Shown here: piece after piece, positions 26,270 to 34,620 of the stretch
Numbering within the stretch: position 1 is the stretch's first letter
Layout of the letters: every line of letters starts with the position of its first letter
Source of the DNA: G963665925 sp963676345
GTDB lineage: Bacteria > Bacillota > Clostridia > Peptostreptococcales > Acidaminobacteraceae
Reading direction: 5' to 3'
NCBI GenBank assembly: GCA_963676345.2
Contig: CAXXTS010000005.1
Span: forward strand, 857,999-921,998
Length of the DNA stretch: 64,000 bases
Made by a program: the position numbers and the translations under genes
Notes under the pieces: generated by a model
The model's database searches: none
What the model was told of the DNA's origin: nothing
The model's input: only the letters and a program-made list of their open reading frames with translations

Positions 26270-27238
26270 ATGAGACCATATACCCTAGGTATAGACACAA
26301 GCTGCTATACAACGTCTTTGGCGGTTGTAGACGCGCAGGGCAATCTTCTTTTTGAAAAGCGAAAAATGCTTGAGGTTAAAAAAGGGGCTCGAGGACTAAG
26401 ACAGTCTGAGGGCTTTTTTCAGCATGTTATGAATCTGCCGGATATTTTGAAAAGTGCATCCGAGGCGGTTGACATGGAACAAATAGGGTGTGTTGCTGTA
26501 AGCACAAGGCCAAGAAATCAGGAAGGCTCTTATATGCCTGTATTTACAGCAGGGGAACGATTTGCAAAGAGCTTAAGTATAGCTCTTCAAGTTCCAATGT
26601 TTACAACAACACATCAGGATGGGCATATCATGGCTGCGGCAAAATCCTGTGGACTGAACCATGAGGTCCCGCATATTGCTCTACATCTTTCAGGGGGTAC
26701 GTCAGAAATATTAAATGTAGGTTGGAATGCTAAAGAGGCCAGCTTCAGTATTGAAATAGTAGGCGGTTCGCTTGATGTTTCAGCAGGTCAGCTTATAGAC
26801 CGTATCGGAGTAGCAATGGGATACGGGTTTCCATGCGGTAAGTATTTAGACGGATTAGCCCTAAATGCAGAGGCTTGTTTGAAATTTCCTGTGTCAGTTA
26901 AAGAGACCTATTTTAATTTGAGTGGCGCTGAAGCGTATGGACTGAAATACATTGAAGAGGGAAAAGACAAGGCAGCTATTTCTAAAGGATTATTCAGTGC
27001 ACTTGAAAAGACACTGTTTAAGAGCCTTTCAAATGTCTGTGAAATGACGGGCAAAAAGCACGTCTTAATGGCAGGTGGTGTTTCGTCCAGTGTCTATTTG
27101 AAGTCAGTGTTACCAAGTCGTTTTAAAAAGATGAATGTGAATATATTATTTGCTGAACCTGCCTATGCAGCTGATAACGCGATTGGTGTTGCACACTTAG
27201 GCAACGAGCAGAGAAGAGGGGGCGCCGATGAAGCTTAG
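26270..27238 (+). CDS. Kae1/TsaD-like domain protein (paralogue)
   Basis: A 322-residue ASKHA-fold protein of the Kae1/TsaD/YgjD group. The start GIDTSCYTTSLAVVD is the phosphate loop. The metal-binding HxxxH is present as THQDGH, and the C-terminal VLMAGGVSSS and YAADNAIGVA contain the nucleotide site and the last metal-binding Asp. It is distinct from canonical TsaD, which has HIEGH, so it is likely a paralogue rather than the tRNA t6A enzyme itself. It sits where folD lies in many Bacillota, between nusB and xseA, and overlaps xseA by 11 bp. Function unknown. Confidence 0.82.
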   Translation: MRPYTLGIDTSCYTTSLAVVDAQGNLLFEKRKMLEVKKGARGLRQSEGFFQHVMNLPDILKSASEAVDMEQIGCVAVSTRPRNQEGSYMPVFTAGERFAKSLSIALQVPMFTTTHQDGHIMAAAKSCGLNHEVPHIALHLSGGTSEILNVGWNAKEASFSIEIVGGSLDVSAGQLIDRIGVAMGYGFPCGKYLDGLALNAEACLKFPVSVKETYFNLSGAEAYGLKYIEEGKDKAAISKGLFSALEKTLFKSLSNVCEMTGKKHVLMAGGVSSSVYLKSVLPSRFKKMNVNILFAEPAYAADNAIGVAHLGNEQRRGGADEA

Positions 27239-28439
27239 ACCCCTATCCGTAACAGAGGTCAATGCATATATTAAAAGAAGCTTGTCTTATGATCCTATTC
27301 TTTCCAATTTAATTGTCGAGGGAGAACTTTCTGGATTTAAGCTGCATTCAAGTGGTCATGCATACTTTAATTTGAAAGACAGCGATTCAAGAATAAGCTG
27401 TGTCATGTTTCACAGGGATTTCACCTCAGTTGATTTTAAACCTGCTGATGGTATGAAAATTAAGGCCAAAGGCTCTATATCGGTCTATGAGCGTGATGGG
27501 AAATATCAACTCTACGTTAAAAGCTTAGAGCAAAGTGGCCTTGGTGATTTACATATAAAATTTGAAAAGCTAAAGCAAAAGCTTTCTGACGAAGGTCTTT
27601 TTGACGAAATACATAAAAAAAAGGTGCCGAGTTTCCCTGAACGTATTGCTGTAATTACGTCTCCAACAGGAGCCGCAGTACGTGATATTATTCAGGTGCT
27701 TTCGAGGCGTGTATCTTATTGTGACATTACAGTATTCCCTGTACGCGTTCAAGGAGAACAGGCACATCAAGAAATTGCAGCCGCCTTTCAAAAGGTCAAT
27801 GAAATAGGTGGGTTCGACCTGATTATCACAGGACGTGGCGGGGGGTCAATTGAAGACTTATGGGCCTTCAATGAGGTCAGTGTTGCACGAGAAATATTTG
27901 AATCGGAGATTCCAGTCATTTCAGGGGTGGGTCACGAAACTGACTTTACAATAGCTGACTTTGTTGCTGACCTACGAGCACCGACACCATCAGCTGCTGC
28001 TGAACTGGCAGCGGTATCAAATTTAGAGCTTGTAGGGTACTTAAACGCCTTTAAGGACAGGCTATCCGATGCCCTGCGCTATAAGGCTGAGTTGTCAAGG
28101 GAAACATTAGATAGACACCAACCTAAAAACCTTGCTGATCGACTGTCTCGGCTGGTTGATATGAAGCGCTATGAAATGGAAGTGACAAGGGACCGTTTTG
28201 AGCAAAGTATGAAAAAGCAAATTGAGTTCAAAAGACAAGAACTTATGCATACGGGAAAACTCCTTGATCATATCAGTCCTTTAAAAACACTTGAAAGAGG
28301 TTATTTACTTGCTGAAAACATGCAGGGAAACCTAGTTAGCCGTGTTTCAGAAATTGAGGAAAATGACAAATTGACCATAAAAATGACCGATGGCAGTGCA
28401 AACGTCCTAGTTGAGTCCGTCAAAAAAAGTGAGGATTAA
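27228..28439 (+). CDS. xseA: Exodeoxyribonuclease VII large subunit
   Basis: Large subunit of the bidirectional single-strand DNA exonuclease. An OB-fold N-terminal domain (LSVTEVNAYIKRSL, then VEGELSGFKLHSSGHAYFNLKD) is followed by the catalytic region (VITSPTGAAVRDIIQVLSRR, TGRGGGSIEDLWAFN, VGHETDFTIADFVAD, RAPTPSAAAELA). The C-terminal helical region should bind XseB. The 403 residues are normal. It overlaps the previous gene, and xseB follows after 2 bp. Confidence 0.96.
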   Translation: MKLRPLSVTEVNAYIKRSLSYDPILSNLIVEGELSGFKLHSSGHAYFNLKDSDSRISCVMFHRDFTSVDFKPADGMKIKAKGSISVYERDGKYQLYVKSLEQSGLGDLHIKFEKLKQKLSDEGLFDEIHKKKVPSFPERIAVITSPTGAAVRDIIQVLSRRVSYCDITVFPVRVQGEQAHQEIAAAFQKVNEIGGFDLIITGRGGGSIEDLWAFNEVSVAREIFESEIPVISGVGHETDFTIADFVADLRAPTPSAAAELAAVSNLELVGYLNAFKDRLSDALRYKAELSRETLDRHQPKNLADRLSRLVDMKRYEMEVTRDRFEQSMKKQIEFKRQELMHTGKLLDHISPLKTLERGYLLAENMQGNLVSRVSEIEENDKLTIKMTDGSANVLVESVKKSED

Positions 28440-28441
28440 TA

Positions 28442-28654
28442 ATGGCTAAAAAGAAAAACTTTGAAAATCAGCTTGACAGACTAAAAGACATCGTAGAACA
28501 GATGGAAAAAGGAACCGTAAAGCTTGAAGATGCCCTAAAACTGTTTGAAGAGGGTGTCGGAATATACAAGAATTGCAATACTTTACTTGAAGAAGTAGAA
28601 CAGAAAATCAAAATTATGACGGATACTGGTGAAGAGGATTTTAGCGAGACTTAG
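28442..28654 (+). CDS. xseB: Exodeoxyribonuclease VII small subunit
   Basis: A 70-residue two-helix protein that coats the XseA helix. The signature FENQLDRLKDIVEQMEKGTVKLEDALKLFEEG is split across residues 6-37. It follows xseA after 2 bp and precedes the isoprenyl synthase gene, the usual order. Confidence 0.94.
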   Translation: MAKKKNFENQLDRLKDIVEQMEKGTVKLEDALKLFEEGVGIYKNCNTLLEEVEQKIKIMTDTGEEDFSET

Positions 28655-28668
28655 GGGATTGTTTGCAT

Positions 28669-29595
28669 ATGGAAGCACATATACACGAAAACAACCAAAG
28701 CGAGTATGATTTTATGAGTCAGCTCGACATGAAAAAAGACGAATTTGAAAAACATCTTTATACATATTTTCATAAGGGAAACAGCCCTTATCAGGATGTT
28801 TTATATGATGCAATGCAGTACAGCCTAAAGGCTGGAGGCAAGCGGCTCAGACCAATTATCCTTTCAGAGTGCGCCCGTATATTTGGTGCAGCTCCAAGTC
28901 TTTCAGCTGCTTTTTCTGCCGCACTGGAAATGATTCATACATATTCTCTGATACATGACGATTTGCCAGCTATGGATGATGATCATCTTAGAAGGGGCAA
29001 ACCGACAAATCATGTGGTTTATGGAGAGGCCAAGGCAATTTTGGCGGGCGACGCACTTCTTAATAGTGCACACACTATTATGCTTAAAGCTATTTTGGAC
29101 CATGGGTGCAGTGAAAAAATCGTAAAGGCAGCTTATGAAATTTCAAAATGTGCGGGTGCAGATGGTATGATCGTTGGTCAAATTGCTGATATTGCAAATG
29201 AGACAGCTGAGGTAGACCTAGATACCTTGAATTATATTAATGAAAATAAGACGGGGGCGCTTATTGAGGCTTCATTTGTCTCAGGCGCACTGCTTGGTGG
29301 TGCAAAAGATGAGGAAATTAGCAAACTTAGGAATATAGCCCATAATATCGGCTTATCCTTTCAAATAATTGATGATATACTTGATATTGAAGGCGATACT
29401 GAAGTCATCGGAAAACCTGTGGGAAGCGATGCGAAAAATTCAAAGACAACTTATCCGAATTTGATGGGACTTGAAGAATCAAAAAGGGAGGCTGAAACCC
29501 TCACCAGTGATGCAGTTCAGATGCTGCAGTCTCTATCCTGCAATACAGAATTTTTGGAAAGTCTGGTTATTGAACTGCTTGGAAGAAAATTGTAA
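28669..29595 (+). CDS. ispA: Farnesyl/geranyl diphosphate synthase
   Basis: A trans-isoprenyl diphosphate synthase that condenses isopentenyl and allylic diphosphates. The first Asp-rich motif is in HDDLPAMDDDHLRRG and the second in FQIIDDILDIEGD; GGKRLRP binds substrate. There are 308 residues from the ATG at 28669; the frame is open to a TTG at 28663, and GGGGATT upstream suits the ATG. Product length is not certain from sequence. The gene lies in the nusB-xseAB-ispA-dxs cluster. Confidence 0.93.
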   Translation: MEAHIHENNQSEYDFMSQLDMKKDEFEKHLYTYFHKGNSPYQDVLYDAMQYSLKAGGKRLRPIILSECARIFGAAPSLSAAFSAALEMIHTYSLIHDDLPAMDDDHLRRGKPTNHVVYGEAKAILAGDALLNSAHTIMLKAILDHGCSEKIVKAAYEISKCAGADGMIVGQIADIANETAEVDLDTLNYINENKTGALIEASFVSGALLGGAKDEEISKLRNIAHNIGLSFQIIDDILDIEGDTEVIGKPVGSDAKNSKTTYPNLMGLEESKREAETLTSDAVQMLQSLSCNTEFLESLVIELLGRKL

Positions 29596-29610
29596 GAGTG
29601 AGGTTATGGA

Positions 29611-30054
29611 ATGAACTATTTTGAAGGGATTATAAATAATTCTGTCTTTGGTGCAGCCTTTTGGGCTTGGTTTATTGCACAGGTCATGAAAGTTATACTC
29701 ACTTATATTTTTGAAGGAAGACTGAATGTATATAGAATGATTGGTTCAGGCGGCATGCCGTCCAGTCACTCTTCCTTTGTAATGGGCATGTCAACAGCAG
29801 TTGGCCTTACAAAGGGCTGGAACTCAGCGATGTATGCAGTCTCACTGGTTTTGAGTTTGATTGTTATGTATGATGCCTCTGGCGTTAGACGCGCTGTAGG
29901 CAAGCAGGCCATTATTCTCAACAACATAATTGAAGATTTATACCACCACAAGCCCATAGCTCAGGATAAACTCAAAGAGCTTGTAGGTCATACACCTGTA
30001 GAAGTGTTCGCAGGTGCAATTTTGGGTATTGTAGTAGCAAATATGTTTGTGTAA
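29611..30054 (+). CDS. PAP2-related (DUF212) membrane protein
   Basis: A 147-residue polytopic protein of the divergent PAP2 family (DUF212, YuiD-like). The signature GSGGMPSSHSSFVMGMSTAVG and MYDASGVRRAVGKQAIILN is intact and resembles the acid phosphatase/vanadium haloperoxidase active site. It may dephosphorylate an isoprenoid diphosphate given its neighbours, which is inference. Its stop lies 4 bp before the first base of the OLE RNA terminal stem, so the RNA is probably released from a longer transcript. Confidence 0.88.
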   Translation: MNYFEGIINNSVFGAAFWAWFIAQVMKVILTYIFEGRLNVYRMIGSGGMPSSHSSFVMGMSTAVGLTKGWNSAMYAVSLVLSLIVMYDASGVRRAVGKQAIILNNIIEDLYHHKPIAQDKLKELVGHTPVEVFAGAILGIVVANMFV

Positions 30055-30058
30055 ATCT

Positions 30059-30619
30059 CAGGTGGCGCAGTATTCTAGTCAGAGCTGTCAACTTGGAAGG
30101 CGGGGCTAAAAATCCGTTAAAGGGCACATCGATGAAGTTCCTGGTATTGGCTGCCGACGCCCAGTCGGGGGTCTGTGCTGGGAGTAAGGATGTGGGGGCG
30201 ATCCACAATGGCATGTGGGCGATGACCCTCCCTCCGTGGAGACCTGTTATGTGAAAACTGACAGGATAAACCTGTATTCCGGTGTCTAGCTGGGTACAGC
30301 GTAGCCTGCCTTGAGTGGAGGAGGCGGACGGTAGTCAGGCTTAGTCTTATGGGCCCATAAGACTCAGGTCATTGCTAATCTAAACCTTTTCTGCAAAAGA
30401 GGCTAAGAGTTGACTTGCCTGTAGAGGAAAACTCCTAGACTGTTTGGAAGAAGTATATCAGGGATTGAAGTGCGGTCTAAGTGGCAATCCAGTCCCATAC
30501 CCGGAAACGATATGGTCAGGAACTTAATGGGAAACTGCTGTTCTGGCGACAGAACAGTGTTCCTGGGGGAAATCCAACTGGACCTAAGCCGTAAAATTTA
30601 CTTGATATACTGCCACCTG
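30059..30619 (+). ncRNA. ole: OLE RNA (ornate, large, extremophilic)
   Basis: A noncoding region of about 560 nt. Its ends pair: 30059-30066 with 30612-30619 (8 bp, perfect) and, after a 2-nt bulge, 30069-30073 with 30607-30611. Internal hairpins include a 22-nt perfect palindrome at 30343-30364 and an 8-bp stem capped by GCGA at 30538-30557. The size, GC content higher than the flanks, position inside the ispA-dxs isoprenoid cluster, and an oapA gene 33 bp downstream together match the OLE RNA family. In Bacillus halodurans, OLE RNA forms a membrane complex with OapA linked to cold, ethanol and Mg2+ stress. Assignment is from synteny and architecture; no covariance search was run. Confidence 0.93.
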
Positions 30620-30651
30620 TTGATATAAAAGATGTAAAGGAGCGATACGTC

Positions 30652-31257
30652 TTGAAAAAGCTTAAAGGCGGGTCGAAAAAACTTAAAAGAAAAAAAGCGA
30701 GCAGCTGGATTATAAAGGTGAGTATTCTCACTTTTATACTTGCCATTTTTATGAGCTCACTCTCTGAGTCGCTGCTTCGTAATGTAAGCGTTATTCCGGC
30801 GATGCTTGTCTTGCTCAGCATTATATTTATTGGAATATTGTTTGATACAATAGGGATTGCTGTTGCAGCTGCAAAAGAGCAACCCTTTCACTCAATGGCA
30901 TCTCAAAAGATACCTTATGCCAAGTATAGTGTAAGTCTTATTCGAAATGCTGGACCTGTATCCAATTTCTGCAATGACGTAATAGGGGATATAGCTGGTA
31001 TTGTAAGTGGTGCTGCAATTGCAATAATATTGCTTCAAATAGTAAAATATAATTTGCCGTTTGTGAATACTGCTATGCTATCAATCGGATTCAGTGGCGT
31101 TGTAGCATCTCTAACAGTTGGCGGTAAAGCCATAGGCAAGGAATTGGCGTTATCAAAGTGGAAGAGCATCGTGGGTACTGTGGGACACATCCTGTATATA
31201 CTGGACAGTAAATTCCACATTAGAGTTCTCAAAGATGTAAAACGTGATAATGCATAG
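30652..31257 (+). CDS. oapA: OLE-associated membrane protein OapA
   Basis: A 201-residue protein with a very basic N-terminus (about residues 2-16) and four predicted membrane segments at about 19-41, 46-74, 119-137 and 145-168. The conserved central block DTIGIAVAAAKEQPFHSMA, then ISLIRNAGPVSNFCNDVIGDI-like sequence (residues 98-118), is typical of OapA, which binds OLE RNA as a membrane-embedded dimer. It starts at a TTG, 33 bp after the OLE terminal stem, with AAAGGAG about 10 bp upstream. No other in-frame start is plausible. dxs follows after 14 bp. Confidence 0.92.
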   Translation: MKKLKGGSKKLKRKKASSWIIKVSILTFILAIFMSSLSESLLRNVSVIPAMLVLLSIIFIGILFDTIGIAVAAAKEQPFHSMASQKIPYAKYSVSLIRNAGPVSNFCNDVIGDIAGIVSGAAIAIILLQIVKYNLPFVNTAMLSIGFSGVVASLTVGGKAIGKELALSKWKSIVGTVGHILYILDSKFHIRVLKDVKRDNA

Positions 31258-31271
31258 AAAAGAGTGATTAC

Positions 31272-33167
31272 ATGATACTGGATAAAATCAAATCGCCTGA
31301 AGATGTGAAAGCGCTAGAAAAAGCAGACCTAATTCGACTTGGCGTTGAAATTCGGGAGTTTTTATTGCAAAGCATTTCAAAAACAGGCGGTCATTTAGCA
31401 TCTAACTTAGGCGTTGTAGAGTTAACCATTGCACTTCATAGGGTTTTTAACAGTCCTGAGGATAAAATTGTATGGGATGTAGGCCATCAGGCGTATGTTC
31501 ACAAGCTGCTGACAGGTAGAAAAGATGGTTTTGAAAACTTAAGAAACTATGGCGGTATGAGTGGCTTTCCAAAAAGATGTGAAAGCACACACGACTGCTT
31601 TGAGACGGGTCATAGTTCGACATCCATTTCTGCTGCTGTGGGAATGGCAAAAGCAAGAGATTTAATGGGTAAAGACAACAGCGTCATCGCGGTTATTGGT
31701 GACGGTGCCTTAACAGGTGGTATGGCTTTTGAAGCCATGAATCATGCAGGTCATTCCGATCTGAACCTCACTGTTATTCTCAATGATAATGAAATGTCTA
31801 TTTCGCAAAATACAGGTGCATTGTCAAAACAACTCAGGAAACTGAGAATGACACCTGCTTATTCCAATATAAAAGGGGAAACACGTAGTGCGCTTTCATC
31901 TATTCCCCACGTTGGCAAATCGCTGACAAAATCCATTACCAAGTTTAAAGCCGGACTTAAAGTGATGCTGGTCAACGGTATGCTATTTGAAGGTTTGGGC
32001 TATCATTACTACGGGCCAATTGACGGACACAACCTTGAGGAGCTCACGAATGCACTCGAAATGTCAAAATCCGTTGAGGGACCAAAGCTGATACACGTCA
32101 TAACTAAAAAGGGAAGAGGCTATTTACCTGCAGAAAAACATCCAGAGAATTATCATGGTGTTGGGGCATTCGATCTTAAAACGGGCGTTAAACCGGGCGG
32201 AAAGAATACGTTTTCAGCCATCTTTGGCAAGACCATGTTAGACCTTGCTGAAAAAAACAAAAACATGGTTGCTATTTCTGCTGCAATGCCTGACGGAACA
32301 GGTCTTGGCACCTTTAAAGATACTTACCCAAAACGCTTTATTGATGTAGGCATAGCGGAGCAACATGCGGTGACCATGGCAGCTGGCATGGCAACACAAG
32401 GTGTAAAGCCTGTATTTGCAGTCTATTCGACTTTTTTACAGCGTGGATACGATCAAATACTTCACGATGTTTGCTTACAGAATCTGCCTGTGGTCTTTGC
32501 GATCGACAGAGCGGGTCTGGTTGGTAAAGACGGGGAAACCCACCACGGTGTATTTGATTTGTCATATTTGACACATATGCCGAATATGACTGTACTTGCA
32601 CCAAAAGACGGTCCTGAGCTTGAACGAATGCTTGAGTACGCTGTATGTGAACATGATGGCCCGATTGCTATTCGTTATCCACGGGGCAATGCCTATGAGG
32701 TTAAATCTACTATCGAGGCACCTATAGAAGAGTCTACCCGTGATGCGTGCTTGTTGCCTGAATGCTTATCAAATGGACAAGAAGTTTTACTCTTTGCCGT
32801 AGGCAATATGGCACAAACTGCACTTGAAGCAGCAAGCAAGCTTGAAAAGAACAATATAAGCACTGCAGTCATTAATGTTAAATGTGCTTTTCCACTTCAA
32901 GAAGACGCGCTTCTTGAAATGATTGAAGGGCATCCAAGTCGTTTAATTGTAACACTTGAAGACAATGTCTTAGAAGGTGGATTTGGAAATAGGCTGACAG
33001 CTTGGCTAAATGCAAAAGGTGTTCAAAAAGATGTTCAGTGTCTTGGCATACCGAGCAAGTTTGTTGAGCACGGCGCAGTTGAGGATTTAAGACGCACTTT
33101 GGGTCTTGATCCAAACGGAATTGCAAAGCGCGTACAAATGAAGTTAAAGATTAGGAGACGTCCATAA
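31272..33167 (+). CDS. dxs: 1-Deoxy-D-xylulose-5-phosphate synthase
   Basis: A thiamine diphosphate enzyme joining pyruvate and glyceraldehyde 3-phosphate, the entry step of the non-mevalonate isoprenoid pathway. N-terminal SKTGGHLASNLGVVELTIAL and VWDVGHQAYVHKLLTGR, the GDGALTGGMAFEAMNH ThDP/Mg motif, then DVGIAEQHAVTMAAGMA and DRAGLVGKDGETHHG are all present. The 631 residues are normal. Its stop overlaps the next start (TAATG). Confidence 0.97.
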   Translation: MILDKIKSPEDVKALEKADLIRLGVEIREFLLQSISKTGGHLASNLGVVELTIALHRVFNSPEDKIVWDVGHQAYVHKLLTGRKDGFENLRNYGGMSGFPKRCESTHDCFETGHSSTSISAAVGMAKARDLMGKDNSVIAVIGDGALTGGMAFEAMNHAGHSDLNLTVILNDNEMSISQNTGALSKQLRKLRMTPAYSNIKGETRSALSSIPHVGKSLTKSITKFKAGLKVMLVNGMLFEGLGYHYYGPIDGHNLEELTNALEMSKSVEGPKLIHVITKKGRGYLPAEKHPENYHGVGAFDLKTGVKPGGKNTFSAIFGKTMLDLAEKNKNMVAISAAMPDGTGLGTFKDTYPKRFIDVGIAEQHAVTMAAGMATQGVKPVFAVYSTFLQRGYDQILHDVCLQNLPVVFAIDRAGLVGKDGETHHGVFDLSYLTHMPNMTVLAPKDGPELERMLEYAVCEHDGPIAIRYPRGNAYEVKSTIEAPIEESTRDACLLPECLSNGQEVLLFAVGNMAQTALEAASKLEKNNISTAVINVKCAFPLQEDALLEMIEGHPSRLIVTLEDNVLEGGFGNRLTAWLNAKGVQKDVQCLGIPSKFVEHGAVEDLRRTLGLDPNGIAKRVQMKLKIRRRP

Positions 33168-33976
33168 TGAAAAAGGAAAGACTAGACGTTTTACTTGTTG
33201 AAATAGGTGAGTTTGAATCGCGTGAGAAAGCAAAGCGTTCGATTATGGCAGGGATTGTCTTTGTCGATGGTCAGCGTGTTGATAAAGCTGGAACAAAAGT
33301 AAAACGAGACTCAGAAATTATCGTTAAAGGCAAAGCACTTCCATACGTAAGCCGCGGAGGGCTAAAGCTTGAAAAAGCCATCAATGAGTATCATGTAGCC
33401 CTTAAAGATAAAATTTGTATGGACATAGGTGCATCGACAGGTGGTTTTACAGACTGCATGCTTCAAAATGGAGCGCAAAAGGTCTATTCAGTTGATGTTG
33501 GATATGGTCAGCTTGACTGGAAACTGAGAAACGATCCACGCGTTGTCAACTTGGAGAGAACAAACATACGCTATGTGACTGAGGAGACCGTTACAGACCC
33601 AATTGATTTTGTAAGTATAGATGTATCTTTTATATCGCTAAAACTCGTTTTGCCAGTGGCGTATCAGCTTATGGATAATAATGCTGAAATCGTCTTCTTA
33701 ATTAAACCGCAGTTTGAAGCTGGAAAAGAAGAAGCAAAAAAAGAAAAAGGGGTCATTAAAAATCCAAAAGTGCATGAGTCTGTTTTAAGAGAGATTGTCC
33801 CATTTGCAGAGCAGCAGGGATTTGCCATTAAGGCATTAACATTCTCGCCAATTACTGGACCTGCAGGAAATATTGAATTCCTTTGCTACGCTCAAAAGTG
33901 TACTGATGAAAATCAAATTGAGCTAGACAGCCTCATCAAAAGTGTTGTGGAAAATGCGCATGCGCGCTTGAAATAA
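33167..33976 (+). CDS. TlyA-family rRNA methyltransferase
   Basis: A 269-residue protein with an N-terminal S4 RNA-binding domain (RLDVLLVEIGEFESREKAKR to about 62) and a FtsJ-like SAM methyltransferase domain (MDIGASTGGFTDCMLQNGA, then VDVGYGQLDWKLRND and FVSIDVSFISLKLVLP). Known relatives 2'-O-methylate rRNA or act as haemolysin-annotated proteins. The order dxs-tlyA-argR-recN is the standard Bacillota order (YqxC). Confidence 0.93.
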   Translation: MKKERLDVLLVEIGEFESREKAKRSIMAGIVFVDGQRVDKAGTKVKRDSEIIVKGKALPYVSRGGLKLEKAINEYHVALKDKICMDIGASTGGFTDCMLQNGAQKVYSVDVGYGQLDWKLRNDPRVVNLERTNIRYVTEETVTDPIDFVSIDVSFISLKLVLPVAYQLMDNNAEIVFLIKPQFEAGKEEAKKEKGVIKNPKVHESVLREIVPFAEQQGFAIKALTFSPITGPAGNIEFLCYAQKCTDENQIELDSLIKSVVENAHARLK

Positions 33977-34103
33977 TTACAAAATATTTGTATATTCTAT
34001 GCAAAAATATTAATGAATAAAGAGGAAATTGCGTTTGAGTATAGAATCTTAAATTGAGTACGACTCTTTAATTACAGGCAAATATCATAATGGGGGGATT
34101 CAT

Positions 34104-34553
34104 TTGAAATATTCACGGCATTCAAAAATACTTGAAATCATTGAGGCACAAGAGATTGAAACACAAGAAGAATTAGCCAACGCACTTAAGAAGACGGGCT
34201 TTAATGTAACACAAGCCACCGTTTCAAGAGATATTAAGGAACTCAGACTCATTAAAGTACTCACAAAAGATGGAAAGTATAAATATGCAACTATTAAGCA
34301 GCAGGAAAGCGTCATATCAGAGCGTTTTCTAAAACTGTTTAGAGACGCGGTGCTATCGCTTGATCATGCAGGCAATTTTGTTGTCATTAAAACACTGGTT
34401 GGATCAGCCAATGCAGCTGCAGCTGCTATTGATGCACTTGATGTAGGCTCAGTTGTGGGCACAATTGCTGGTGATGATACAATTTTTCTTCTTGTTAGAT
34501 CAGAAGATGAAGTAGAACAAGTACTGGCAGAATTTAAGAAAATGATGTCTTAA
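34104..34553 (+). CDS. argR: Arginine repressor ArgR/AhrC
   Basis: A 149-residue arginine-sensing regulator. The N-terminal winged helix (ETQEELANALKKTGFNVTQATVSRDIKELRLIK) is followed by the C-terminal oligomerisation and arginine-binding domain with GTIAGDDTIFLLVRS. It starts at TTG with a strong site (GGGGGGATT) upstream. The 127-bp upstream gap contains ATGAATAAA-like sequence resembling half an ARG box, not convincing enough to call autoregulation. Confidence 0.95.
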   Translation: MKYSRHSKILEIIEAQEIETQEELANALKKTGFNVTQATVSRDIKELRLIKVLTKDGKYKYATIKQQESVISERFLKLFRDAVLSLDHAGNFVVIKTLVGSANAAAAAIDALDVGSVVGTIAGDDTIFLLVRSEDEVEQVLAEFKKMMS

Positions 34554-34620
34554 TATCATAGTACATGTCTTGAAGTGTTTATGATTGGATTTTAATTTTG
34601 AAGCAACATGGAGGTCATAT

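Noticed and set aside
30343..30364. Palindrome as a separate operator
   Set aside because: It lies inside the OLE RNA and is better read as one of its helices.
29972..30821. Minus-strand open frames of 80 and 101 codons across OLE RNA
   Set aside because: They run antisense to the OLE RNA and oapA, lack ribosome binding sites and resemble no protein family.
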